Positions 1 through 5,405 of a stretch of DNA of 24,256 nt are shown here, one piece after another. The notes under the pieces were generated by a model. It saw only the letters and a program-made list of their open reading frames with translations, was not told where the DNA came from and searched no databases. The position numbers and the translations under genes were made by a program. The stretch lies in IMG/VR virus record IMGVR_UViG_3300031772_000276, positions 1 to 24,256 of that record; one strand, 5' to 3'. How positions within the stretch are numbered: the stretch's first letter is position 1; every line of letters begins with the position of its first letter. This DNA is from a virus.

Positions 1-2
1 TC

Positions 3-833
3 CTCCGGGTGCCGACCGGGTTCCCGACTCTGGACCTGTGGATGCACGGCGGCCACCGCCTCGGCAACATGACCTTCCTCGGCGGCTCCCCCGGCGCCGG
101 GAAGACCTCGTTCATGCTCAAGCTCGGGATGAACGCTGCGAAGAGGGGCTACAAGGCAGTGTTCCTCGAAGGCGAGATGCCCACCGACGAGATTCTCTCC
201 CGGCTGAACGGCCAGTTCTCCGGGCGCCCGGTCCACGAGATCGAGGGCGGGAGGCACATGGACGCGGCGATGGAGTTCTACGAGGAGATGGCCCGAGTGA
301 AGTACGAGGTCAAGGGCACGTTCGAGCGGAACATCACGTCCCTGCTGGCACACATCCGGTCTGCCTGTCACGCCGGGGCCAAGCTGATCCTCGTGGACTA
401 CCTTCAGGTCTTCGTCGAGAAGGGCGGCAGGTCGAGCGACGAGTTCACCAAGATCAAGGCCCTCTCCGAGGCTCTGAGGAAGGCCACGCTGGTGAACAAC
501 ATCCACATCATCGCCGCCTCGTCCCTGAACCGCCTCGACCACAACACGGGCAGGCTCACGCTCAACAGCTTCTACGGCGGCTCGCAGCTCGGGCACGACT
601 GCAACGTGGGGATCATCCTCCATGATGACGCTGACGAGGTGAGCGCTGATCCCAACCGCAGGACGGTGATCTGTGACGTGGTGAAGAATCGTGGCGGCAG
701 GATGGGCGAGATGCGGATCGAGTACACGCTGAACACGCAGGACATGGTCGAGCAGGCCGATGTCGCGATCATACCACCAGTACCATTCCAAGAAAGGGCA
801 GAACATGAGGACGAAGGCTTCTTTGGAGCGTAG
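3..833 (+). CDS. DnaB-like replicative helicase, C-terminal RecA domain (5' partial)
   Basis: ATP-dependent hexameric helicase that would unwind phage DNA at the replication fork. The frame is open to the left edge, so the N-terminal domain lies outside the window; the GTG at 9 is probably internal. Numbering from that codon, the helicase-type entry TGFPTLD is followed by Walker A GGSPGAGKTS at residues 25-34, Walker B LILVDYLQ with Asp130, an ASSLNR segment matching the DnaB sensor SQLNR motif, and a C-terminal VKNRGGRMGE loop matching the DnaB KNR(N/G)G segment. A KaiC/RadA-like ATPase is the alternative, but VDYLQ and KNRGG favour DnaB. The 3' end overlaps the next small gene by 29 nt. Confidence 0.88.
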   Translation, partial: LRVPTGFPTLDLWMHGGHRLGNMTFLGGSPGAGKTSFMLKLGMNAAKRGYKAVFLEGEMPTDEILSRLNGQFSGRPVHEIEGGRHMDAAMEFYEEMARVKYEVKGTFERNITSLLAHIRSACHAGAKLILVDYLQVFVEKGGRSSDEFTKIKALSEALRKATLVNNIHIIAASSLNRLDHNTGRLTLNSFYGGSQLGHDCNVGIILHDDADEVSADPNRRTVICDVVKNRGGRMGEMRIEYTLNTQDMVEQADVAIIPPVPFQERAEHEDEGFFGA

Positions 834-963
834 CACGATCATCGAGCAGTGCATCAAGAACGATACCGAGGCGCCCCGTGGTGGAGCTGCGGTGTACGCT
901 CTGGTGGCCTTCGGGCTGCTGATCGCTGCGTGGGTGATCTACTGCGTGTCGAGGTGGCTATGA
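805..963 (+). CDS. Small single-span membrane protein
   Basis: This 52-residue protein is of unknown function. The ATG at 805 is chosen over an in-frame ATG at 760 because AAAGGG lies just upstream (about 794-799) and because 760 would sit deep inside the helicase gene. Residues 1-27 are polar and charged. A hydrophobic stretch follows, starting AVYALVAFGLLIAAWVIY, and is long enough for one membrane helix; the tail is CVSRWL. The start overlaps the helicase end by 29 nt and the stop overlaps the next start as ATGA, so translation is probably coupled. It could be a small inner-membrane effector or holin-like protein, but nothing visible decides this. Confidence 0.7.
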   Translation: MRTKASLERSTIIEQCIKNDTEAPRGGAAVYALVAFGLLIAAWVIYCVSRWL

Positions 964-1301
964 TGGCGAGGCTCATCGAGGGCCTCGGTCTGGTCCCGGC
1001 GAACCTCGGACTGCCAAGGGCCTGCGGAGAGATCAGCGACCGCATGGCGAAGGCCGGGTTCAGGCTGTCCACGGTGACGCAGATGGCGGGGGACAAGCCC
1101 CTGATCTCGGTGAAGTTCATCAAACACGATGGAGAGGTGATCCATGCTGTCGGACAATCGGATTTCACTCAGGTCTTCCAAGCCTGCCTCGCCGAGGCCA
1201 TCCGTAGGTACAGGGCGGGAGTGCTCGCACGAGACGGGGCACAAAATGTTCGGCATGAACGCGATGGAGACGGGGATCGTGGCGTTCTGCCCGAGTTGTA
1301 A
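960..1301 (+). CDS. Hypothetical protein, 113 aa
   Basis: The family is not recognised. The start codon is in an ATGA overlap with the upstream gene and has GAGGTGG close by (951-957). Residues about 1-87 look like ordinary globular protein: a glycine/leucine-rich N-terminus, a VKFIKHDGEVIHA strand pair, and an amphipathic helix ending ACLAEAIRRYRAG. The last 25 or so residues are rich in Arg, Asp and Gly and read like the shadow of another frame. In the +1 frame the same DNA encodes a Cys/His-rich segment, so the true 3' end may be earlier, or the gene may be joined to the next one by a frameshift. Confidence 0.6.
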   Translation: MMARLIEGLGLVPANLGLPRACGEISDRMAKAGFRLSTVTQMAGDKPLISVKFIKHDGEVIHAVGQSDFTQVFQACLAEAIRRYRAGVLARDGAQNVRHERDGDGDRGVLPEL

Positions 1302-1380
1302 CATCGTGGGCACGTTCTTCTTCGTTGATATGGAGTCGCTGAATCCACTGAAGTTCAACGAGCCACTGAGGGGCAAGTGA
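1144..1380 (+). CDS. Small Cys/His (zinc-type) protein, start uncertain
   Basis: The convincing part is the C-terminal half, with CSHETGH at residues 27-33 followed by FCPSC, a pattern suited to binding one zinc ion. The tail FFFVDMESLNPLKFNEPLRGK looks genuine. ATG 1144 has a good ribosome site, GGAGAGG at 1131-1137, but it overlaps the previous gene by 158 nt and its first 24 residues look like an out-of-frame shadow. ATG 1246 would shorten the protein to 44 residues and lose the CSHETGH part. A third option is a frameshift product with the upstream gene. The stop overlaps the next gene's GTG start (GTGA). Confidence 0.5.
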   Translation: MLSDNRISLRSSKPASPRPSVGTGRECSHETGHKMFGMNAMETGIVAFCPSCNIVGTFFFVDMESLNPLKFNEPLRGK

Positions 1381-1667
1381 CACTGAAGCAGGAGCAGGTC
1401 TTCGAGAAGATGCTCGTGATCTTTGAGCGAACAGTCAGGCAGTGCGCTGCCTACGGAGAGGACGTGCCGTTCTGCGCGATCTCTGACCGGACCTCGATCA
1501 GCTACGCGGCAAGGGATCGCCTGCTCAGGCTCGGGTACATCGTGAAGCGCAACGCAGGCAGTGGTGTTGGTGGTTCCCGCCCGGTCTTCTCCGTGACCGA
1601 CGTGGGCAGGCAGTGGTACGGAGCAGCAAAATCACAGTTCCTCAATCAACCTCACAGAAAGGTCTGA
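1377..1667 (+). CDS. Winged-helix-like DNA-binding protein
   Basis: This 96-residue protein starts at a GTG that overlaps the previous stop as GTGA, with AGGGG at 1369-1373 as ribosome site. An N-terminal helix (EQVFEKMLVIFERTV) is followed by FCAISDRTSISYAARDRLLRLGYIVKR split by a short turn, a helix-turn-helix with recognition helix. SRPVFSVTDVGRQWY then resembles the wing and last helix of small winged-helix regulators. The gene's position just after the helicase fits an early transcriptional regulator. The function is inferred from pattern only, and no operator can be assigned. Confidence 0.6.
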   Translation: MTLKQEQVFEKMLVIFERTVRQCAAYGEDVPFCAISDRTSISYAARDRLLRLGYIVKRNAGSGVGGSRPVFSVTDVGRQWYGAAKSQFLNQPHRKV

Positions 1668-1668
1668 T

Positions 1669-2148
1669 ATGCACAAGGCAGAGTTGGAGCTTGGCAAGGC
1701 GTGCCGGAAGATCGCGAAGTGGTACCCGGACAAGGTCGCGTTCCAGAAGCACGATCAGGGCTTCATCCTGAAGCTGCACGGGGATCAGCAGATGGTCCCG
1801 ACCATTGGCGTGATGAACGGTCAGCTCATCGGCGCTCAGGACGACTACGACATCATGCTCGACGTGATCGGCTACGAGGCCCAGATCGAGCGGGTGCTGT
1901 TCGACGCGGAGAGGAAGACCTTCATCCTCGACGCTGGATGGAGCGGGAAGTATTGGCCGAAGCCCGAGCAGCAGACGCAGGTGAGCCTGACGGCGACGGA
2001 GGAGGGGAAGCGCGACTTCATGGTGGACACGATCGGTGTCCGGCTGCCGCACAAGATCACCGCTCTGGCCGTGTGCCTGATCGCTGCGACTGTGCGTCAT
2101 GGTCGGAAGCGCCTCGGGAAGAAGCTCATGTCCCTCGTCGGGATGTGA
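1669..2148 (+). CDS. Hypothetical protein, 159 aa
   Basis: The family is not recognised. ATG 1669 follows AAAGG at 1658-1662. The protein looks like a soluble alpha/beta protein: helix ELELGKACRKIAKWYPDKVAF, strands around GFILKLHGDQQMVPTIGVMNG, and an acidic middle section DDYDIMLDVIGYEAQ. Near the end, HKITALAVCLIAATV is hydrophobic, and the C-terminus is strongly basic (RHGRKRLGKKLMS). It follows the winged-helix gene directly. Its TGA stop is the first triplet of a promoter-like element that recurs at 10131. Confidence 0.7.
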   Translation: MHKAELELGKACRKIAKWYPDKVAFQKHDQGFILKLHGDQQMVPTIGVMNGQLIGAQDDYDIMLDVIGYEAQIERVLFDAERKTFILDAGWSGKYWPKPEQQTQVSLTATEEGKRDFMVDTIGVRLPHKITALAVCLIAATVRHGRKRLGKKLMSLVGM

Positions 2149-2186
2149 AAATTGAGGTTGACTTTGTAGCAAACAGAACCTACACT
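2146..2186 (+). promoter_or_regulatory. Promoter with repeated upstream element (copy 1)
   Basis: A sigma70-type promoter: TTGACT at 2158-2163, a 17-nt spacer, and TACACT at 2181-2186. It is preceded by TGAAAATTGAGGTTGA (2146-2161), which is identical over 16 nt to the sequence at 10131-10146. Both copies begin with the TGA stop of the upstream gene. A strong ribosome site AAGGAGG and the ATG at 2211 follow. Confidence 0.65.
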
Positions 2187-2210
2187 GAGGACAGGAAAAA
2201 GGAGGACGGT

Positions 2211-2453
2211 ATGGCTGAGACTCTGTATGTGAAGCTGCCAAAATGTGCCTGCTGTGGGCAGGAGAGGTTCGTGGAGAAGATCGTCCCGGCGCCCGCCCCC
2301 GAGCTGAAGAAGGTGTGGCCTACGAGGGAGGACCGGGAGGCCAAGATCGCACGGTTCAAGAAGAGGGTGGACGAGGCGATGCAGGAGGAGCTGAAGGGGG
2401 TGAGCGCACGAGCCGCGATGACACTGTTCTATGATGGAGGGGAGCAGGGATGA
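2211..2453 (+). CDS. Small CxxC protein with charged helix, 80 aa
   Basis: The start is set by a near-perfect ribosome site, AAAAAGGAGG, ending at 2204 just upstream of ATG 2211. The N-terminus carries CACCGQERF, which could form half of a zinc-binding site. A Pro/Ala linker (VPAPAPELKKVWP) follows, and then a highly charged helix (TREDREAKIARFKKRVDEAMQEELKG). The length and composition suggest a small regulatory or DNA/RNA-binding protein, but the family is not recognised. It is the first gene after the promoter at 2158-2186 and its stop overlaps the next start as ATGA. Confidence 0.75.
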   Translation: MAETLYVKLPKCACCGQERFVEKIVPAPAPELKKVWPTREDREAKIARFKKRVDEAMQEELKGVSARAAMTLFYDGGEQG

Positions 2454-2869
2454 CCTTCGTCGGTCACGCATACACCGGGGCTGTCGCTGCGCTGCTGCTG
2501 AGCCGAGCAATCGGAGTTGACGCACCAGTAGCAGCCCCGGTGATTGGGGGCCTGCTTGGAGCTGCGCCCGATGTCGTGGATTGGGTGGGCGCGAAGCTGA
2601 AGCTGTGGCCCCGGTGGTGGATGTACGTCATCATGCACCACCAGCGGCTTGTCGTTCTGATCGAGTGCCTGCTGATCTTCCCCGGACTCCACCTGCTGTT
2701 CGACAAGCTCCCGCACTATCCCGCGATCCCACGGAAGGGCACGAGCGCTGACTACGACATGGAGCTGTTCACCCTGTTCGGCAAGTCGATCAAGCGCAGG
2801 GACATCCACTGGCTGACGGGCGAGATCATGATGGCGTCTCTCACCACCAACGCACTGATATGGCTGTGA
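2450..2869 (+). CDS. Membrane protein, possible metal-dependent hydrolase (YdjM/DUF457-like)
   Basis: This 139-residue protein begins HAYTGAVAALLLSRAIG, then has PVIGGLLGAAPDVVDWVG, a second hydrophobic stretch with MYVIMHHQRLVVLIECLLIFPGLHLLF split by a histidine pair, and a C-terminal WLTGEIMMASLTTNALIWL. A His near the N-terminus, a PDxxD motif after the first membrane segment and a later HH resemble the YdjM/DUF457 membrane-bound metal-dependent hydrolases, in which these groups bind metal. The similarity is by motif only. The start overlaps the upstream stop (ATGA) and the last codons overlap the next gene. It may act on the host envelope or lipids. Confidence 0.5.
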   Translation: MTFVGHAYTGAVAALLLSRAIGVDAPVAAPVIGGLLGAAPDVVDWVGAKLKLWPRWWMYVIMHHQRLVVLIECLLIFPGLHLLFDKLPHYPAIPRKGTSADYDMELFTLFGKSIKRRDIHWLTGEIMMASLTTNALIWL

Positions 2870-3078
2870 CACAATTCGAGCGGACACGGTGCCAGCGGCA
2901 GCTCGCCGCGATGAATACGACGGAGCTGAAGGAGCTGGCCGAGATGTTGGAGTGCGAGAACAGCGTGGAGAACGAAGCCCTCACGCTGGCGCTCTCCGAG
3001 CTGAGGAGTCGTGGGGTTCACACTGAGAACATCAAGATCATGGGACGCGCAGATGCGGCCATCGAGTACAGACCCTGA
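2860..3078 (+). CDS. Hypothetical small protein, 72 aa
   Basis: The protein is soluble and helical, with a central segment rich in Leu and Glu (NTTELKELAEMLECENSVEN, then EALTLALSELRSRGV). No ribosome site is seen at ATG 2860, which overlaps the end of the membrane protein gene, so translation is probably coupled. An in-frame ATG at 2911 is an alternative start that keeps the helical core. No family is recognised. Confidence 0.6.
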   Translation: MAVTQFERTRCQRQLAAMNTTELKELAEMLECENSVENEALTLALSELRSRGVHTENIKIMGRADAAIEYRP

Positions 3079-3088
3079 CGGAGGTGTT

Positions 3089-3739
3089 ATGGATATGTCG
3101 AGCATGAAGATGAGCGGCACTGGCATCGTCTTCAACGGCGTGGAGCCGGGGGACATCGTGCTGGTGAATAATACGAAGGGCGGCATCCTGCCTGCCCTCA
3201 TTCGTTTCATCACTGGCAGGCCGTGGTCGCACACTGCGGTCGGGAGCCTGCCTTTGCACGCTCTGGTCGAGCAGAAGGCATACGATCAGGTATTCGAGGC
3301 GAACCTGCTCTGTATGCAGACGCTGTTCTACGACTATCGCAAGAACAGCTTCATGGGCCTCCGGGTGTATCGCTTCCGCGATCTGCCGATGTCGTGGGCC
3401 GAGAGAATCTGCGTGATGCAGCTCGATCACTACAACGGTGAGGTGTACGGGTTCGCTCAGCTCCTGTGGTTCGTCTACCGGAGACTGATCGAGCTGCTGC
3501 ACCTGCCGACGAGGTGGGCCGTCTACAACTTCTTCCCCAAGAACCGTATCTGCACCGAGGTCGTGTGGGAGTATCTCGGGGCGCTGAGGTATGGCATGGT
3601 GGGAACACCCACCGCCATCTTCCTCGCGCAGGCGCTGAACCTGAGGGATCAGAACAGCGTCCACCCCGGCGACATCGAGGACATCATGCAGAGCTGTGTG
3701 CGCCTCGGCTACGCTGACGTGGTCTATGAGCGTGGCTGA
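3089..3739 (+). CDS. Permuted papain-like amidase/protease (YiiX/NlpC-P60 superfamily)
   Basis: This 216-residue protein is a probable cysteine hydrolase of the circularly permuted NlpC/P60 group. ATG 3089 is chosen because GGAGG at 3080-3084 is well placed and the upstream in-frame residues look like shadow. The order of motifs is diagnostic: VEPGDIVLV at 18-26, then WSHTAVG with catalytic His48, an acidic VFEANL strand, and RICTEVVWEYL with candidate nucleophile Cys155. In classical papain-like folds the Cys comes first; here His precedes Cys, as in YiiX/YaeF. Members cleave amide or ester bonds in peptidoglycan or lipid-linked substrates. No signal peptide is seen. The neighbouring small membrane proteins would fit an envelope or lysis role, but that is inference. 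Confidence 0.68.
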   Translation: MDMSSMKMSGTGIVFNGVEPGDIVLVNNTKGGILPALIRFITGRPWSHTAVGSLPLHALVEQKAYDQVFEANLLCMQTLFYDYRKNSFMGLRVYRFRDLPMSWAERICVMQLDHYNGEVYGFAQLLWFVYRRLIELLHLPTRWAVYNFFPKNRICTEVVWEYLGALRYGMVGTPTAIFLAQALNLRDQNSVHPGDIEDIMQSCVRLGYADVVYERG

Positions 3740-3953
3740 GATGTACGCGAACGAGACGAGGCTGGACCGCAGACGTAGAGCTGTGGTCCAGCTTCTGCGT
3801 CATCTGAACGTCCTCGAACGGGACATGGACCTGCCGATGACTGCATGGAATGTCGAGGGCGTATCGACATACTCTGTACCTGACATGGACGACGTTCTAC
3901 TGAGGGAGAAGCATGGCCGATGCGTCGGAACACGGGGTGGGACTTCGTCCTGA
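3726..3953 (+). CDS. Hypothetical small charged protein, 75 aa
   Basis: The start ATG overlaps the amidase gene by 14 nt. The N-terminal half is a basic amphipathic helix (YANETRLDRRRRAVVQLLRHLNVLERDMD), given here in two parts: YANETRLDRRRRA and VVQLLRHLNVLERDMD. It is followed by MTAWNVEGVSTYSVPDMDDVLLREK. The last 15 or so residues overlap the next gene and may be of little functional weight. The family is not recognised. Gly/Arg content at the very end resembles a read-into-next-gene tail. Confidence 0.5.
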   Translation: MSVAEMYANETRLDRRRRAVVQLLRHLNVLERDMDLPMTAWNVEGVSTYSVPDMDDVLLREKHGRCVGTRGGTSS

Positions 3954-4183
3954 TTTTTGTGGCTGGATTCATCTGGGACGCGCTGCTCTCGGTCGATACT
4001 ATCTGGACCGCGCACTTCTCGGCTATCGGCGCATCGTTCAGCACGATTGCTGTGACCATGTTGTCGTACTTCATGTACGACAGGATCAGGGAGGAGACGG
4101 GCGTCAACTGGCGCAAGGCGTGGACTCTCGCGATAGGATCGGGACTCGGGGCGGGGCTGGCGACGTATCTCCTGTCGCTATGA
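3920..4183 (+). CDS. Small multi-span membrane protein, holin candidate
   Basis: This 87-residue protein has three probable membrane segments: DFVLIFVAGFIWDALLSV, then FSAIGASFSTIAVTMLSYFM, then AWTLAIGSGLGAGLATYLLS. A polar loop (YDRIREETGVNWRK) lies between the second and third. Aspartates in the first segment and after the second, and a Gly-rich last segment, resemble a group of small phage membrane proteins of unknown role. The position next to an amidase candidate suggests a holin, but the same size and topology fit other functions. GGGAGAAG at 3903-3910 is the likely ribosome site. Confidence 0.65.
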   Translation: MRRNTGWDFVLIFVAGFIWDALLSVDTIWTAHFSAIGASFSTIAVTMLSYFMYDRIREETGVNWRKAWTLAIGSGLGAGLATYLLSL

Positions 4184-4287
4184 TCGTGAGCGATGAGCAG
4201 GCAAGGCAGATCACGATGGACGATGTGTGGCGCAGCATCGAGAGGGCGATGTTGACTCGTGAGTGGCAGGCGGGGCCGCCCGAGTAG
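4180..4287 (+). CDS. Very small protein, 35 aa
   Basis: A short open frame starts in an ATGA overlap with the membrane protein stop and ends at a TAG immediately before a GC hairpin. The product is MIVSDEQARQITMDDVWRS followed by IERAMLTREWQAGPPE, an acidic helical peptide. No ribosome site is visible, so it would depend on coupled translation. The exact overlap and the hairpin right after the stop support a real gene, but a peptide this short carries little evidence. Confidence 0.5.
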   Translation: MIVSDEQARQITMDDVWRSIERAMLTREWQAGPPE

Positions 4288-4295
4288 AAAGGCGG

Positions 4296-4318
4296 GCGCC
4301 CGGTGGTTGGCCGGGCGC
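4296..4318. terminator. GC-rich hairpin between convergent genes
   Basis: A perfect 8-bp stem: GCGCCCGG (4296-4303) pairs with CCGGGCGC (4311-4318) around a 7-nt loop. It sits between a plus-strand stop (4287) and a minus-strand stop (4332), the usual place for a two-way terminator. In the minus direction a CCTTTCT stretch follows; in the plus direction there is no T-run, so plus-strand termination may be weak. Confidence 0.6.
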
Positions 4319-4331
4319 GTGGGAGATTTGG

Positions 4332-4775
4332 TTACTTGGACTTTCTGACGTACGGCTTGTGGCGCGGGACGGTCCCGGTGCCAGTACCGACTGCCTTGCC
4401 GCACACCGGGCAGGGGACGTAGAGGCGGCGGTAGGGGTCGCCAGCGCTCTTGAAGGGCATACCCTGACCCGAGCAGAAGCCCTCGGCAACGGGCTTCTTG
4501 GCTACCGGGCCGTGCTCGCAGCAGGGGAGGACGCGACCGTTGAAGTACGCGAGCACTTCGTCCGGGGTGTTGAAGGTCCGCTCAAACTCCTCAGCGTACT
4601 CGCCAAGGGCGCAGCAGTAGTTCGCGAGGATGCTCTGGGCCAGCGCCGTTTCGGGGGAGTCGCCCTCGACGTCGTAGATCGAGTCTTCGCTGCGTGCGTT
4701 CCTGTGGAGGTCGGCGCAACCGACTGCGTGCAGCTCCCAAGCGCCTGTCCGGGTGATCTTCTCTTGGTACTTCAT
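4332..4775 (-). CDS. Zinc-ribbon protein, 147 aa
   Basis: The gene is read leftward from ATG 4775 with AAGGAGA just upstream as ribosome site. The N-terminal part (KITRTGAWELHAVGCADLHR) and the helix ALAQSILANYCCALGEYAEEF form one region. The C-terminal part has spaced cysteines: CCEHGP, FCSGQGM, then YVPCPVCGKAVG and a basic PRHKPYVRKSK tail. A CxxC plus earlier Cys/His residues suits a zinc ribbon. Similar CPxCG...PxHxP tails are common in small proteins of high-GC phages, with unknown function. It is the second gene of a two-gene minus-strand unit. Confidence 0.7.
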   Translation of the reverse strand: MKYQEKITRTGAWELHAVGCADLHRNARSEDSIYDVEGDSPETALAQSILANYCCALGEYAEEFERTFNTPDEVLAYFNGRVLPCCEHGPVAKKPVAEGFCSGQGMPFKSAGDPYRRLYVPCPVCGKAVGTGTGTVPRHKPYVRKSK

Positions 4776-4800
4776 GGCTGTCTCCTTGGTTGGTGGTGAG

Positions 4801-4845
4801 AGGCCGGGCGAGGAGTCGAACCTCGCGGGAATCCCGTCCCGGCCT
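4801..4845 (-). ncRNA. tRNA-like minihelix (acceptor stem plus T-arm, no D or anticodon arm)
   Basis: Read on the minus strand, a 7-bp acceptor-like stem (GGCCGGG 4844-4838 with CCCGGCC 4808-4802) encloses a 4-bp hairpin with a 3-nt loop (CGGGATTCCCG, 4836-4826) and a 17-nt T-arm: CGAGG, loop TTCGACT, CCTCG (4825-4809). The T-arm joins the acceptor with no spare base, as in tRNA, and GGTTCGACTCC matches the conserved T-arm positions. The D-arm and a normal anticodon arm are absent. It lies in the 73-nt gap between the two minus-strand genes, upstream of the 4775 start. It could be a tRNA remnant, an RNase P-cleavable mRNA element or a transcription attenuator. Confidence 0.6.
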
Positions 4846-4850
4846 GCGTT

Positions 4851-5204
4851 CTACTGGTTGCTGACGATGTCGCAGGCGTACTTGGTGAAGTTGCCGACCT
4901 TGGACGGGTTGCCGTCCTTCTTCAGGGGGGCCAAGTGGCACATCAGCTTGCCGCCCCACGAGTAGCTGTGGCCCATGATCTGTCCGGTGACTTTGCTGCC
5001 CCGGTGCCATACCTCGACGACCTGACCCTTGTCCAGACCGTCGCTTTCGGCTTCGCGGGCCTGCATTTCTGCTTCTGCCCACTCCCGGTCGCTGCGGGTG
5101 ATCTTGAGGAGGGCCGCGTACTTGGACTCGGCGAGGCGCAGGTCGTGGAGGCGATCCTTGAGGCTGTCGAGGGTGAGGATCGAGTATTCGGTCTTGCTGT
5201 CCAT
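4851..5204 (-). CDS. Coiled-coil plus SH3/KOW-like protein, 117 aa
   Basis: The leftward start at ATG 5204 is chosen over an upstream in-frame ATG at 5288 because GAAGAGGA (5216-5209) is well placed and the 28 extra residues look random and overlap the promoter region. The N-terminal half is a long charged helix (LDSLKDRLHDLRLAESKYAA continuing to AEAEMQAREAES), likely a coiled coil. The C-terminal half (KGQVVEVWHRGSKVTGQI, then GGKLMCHLAPLKKDG) looks like a small beta-barrel of SH3/KOW type. Function is unknown; binding to nucleic acid or protein is a guess. First gene of the minus-strand unit. Confidence 0.7.
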   Translation of the reverse strand: MDSKTEYSILTLDSLKDRLHDLRLAESKYAALLKITRSDREWAEAEMQAREAESDGLDKGQVVEVWHRGSKVTGQIMGHSYSWGGKLMCHLAPLKKDGNPSKVGNFTKYACDIVSNQ

Positions 5205-5253
5205 GATGTCCTCTTCTGGGTGATTGTGGGTGATCTGTCTGACTGCAAGCACA

Positions 5254-5282
5254 TCGACTACACCTACAATATAGTATGTCAA
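5254..5282 (-). promoter_or_regulatory. Candidate leftward promoter
   Basis: On the minus strand a consensus -35 box TTGACA occupies 5282-5277. Sixteen to seventeen bases on, TAGTCG or AGTCGA is a poor -10, so the exact -10 is unclear; TATATT lies within the spacer. The position, upstream of the minus-strand gene start at 5204, supports a promoter for the two-gene unit. Confidence 0.45.
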
Positions 5283-5289
5283 GGGCAAA

Positions 5290-5318
5290 TTGGTACCCTG
5301 AAAAAAGATATTTATTTT
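5290..5318 (+). promoter_or_regulatory. Candidate rightward promoter for the packaging block
   Basis: TTGGTA at 5290-5295, a 17-nt spacer and TATTTT at 5313-5318 form a plausible sigma70-type promoter in an AT-rich stretch. It lies upstream of the small terminase candidate at 5406. The TTGGTAC core recurs downstream at 5336 and, with one change, at 5346. Confidence 0.4.
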
Positions 5319-5334
5319 GAGTATCCGGGTGGTT

Positions 5335-5354
5335 TTTGGTACGGTTTGGCACGG
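5335..5354. repeat. Tandem 10-bp operator-like repeat
   Basis: TTTGGTACGG (5335-5344) is followed directly by TTTGGCACGG (5345-5354), with one mismatch. A third related core, TTGGTACC, is at 5290-5297. Spacing of one helical turn in a divergent promoter region suggests binding of a regulator. Confidence 0.4.
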
Positions 5355-5405
5355 AGCTTGATGTAGCGTTTCCTATGTGGAATAAGGACTTGGAGTAGAG
5401 ATACG

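Noticed and set aside
3913-4179. Plus-strand frame starting at ATG 3913 as a long gene
   Set aside because: This is an alternate frame of the membrane protein at 3920. Only its last part (4180-4287) is kept, as a very small gene.
4801-4845. attP site for integration in a tRNA gene
   Set aside because: attP sites usually carry only a tRNA 3' part. Here both acceptor strands are present, and no integrase is seen in the window.
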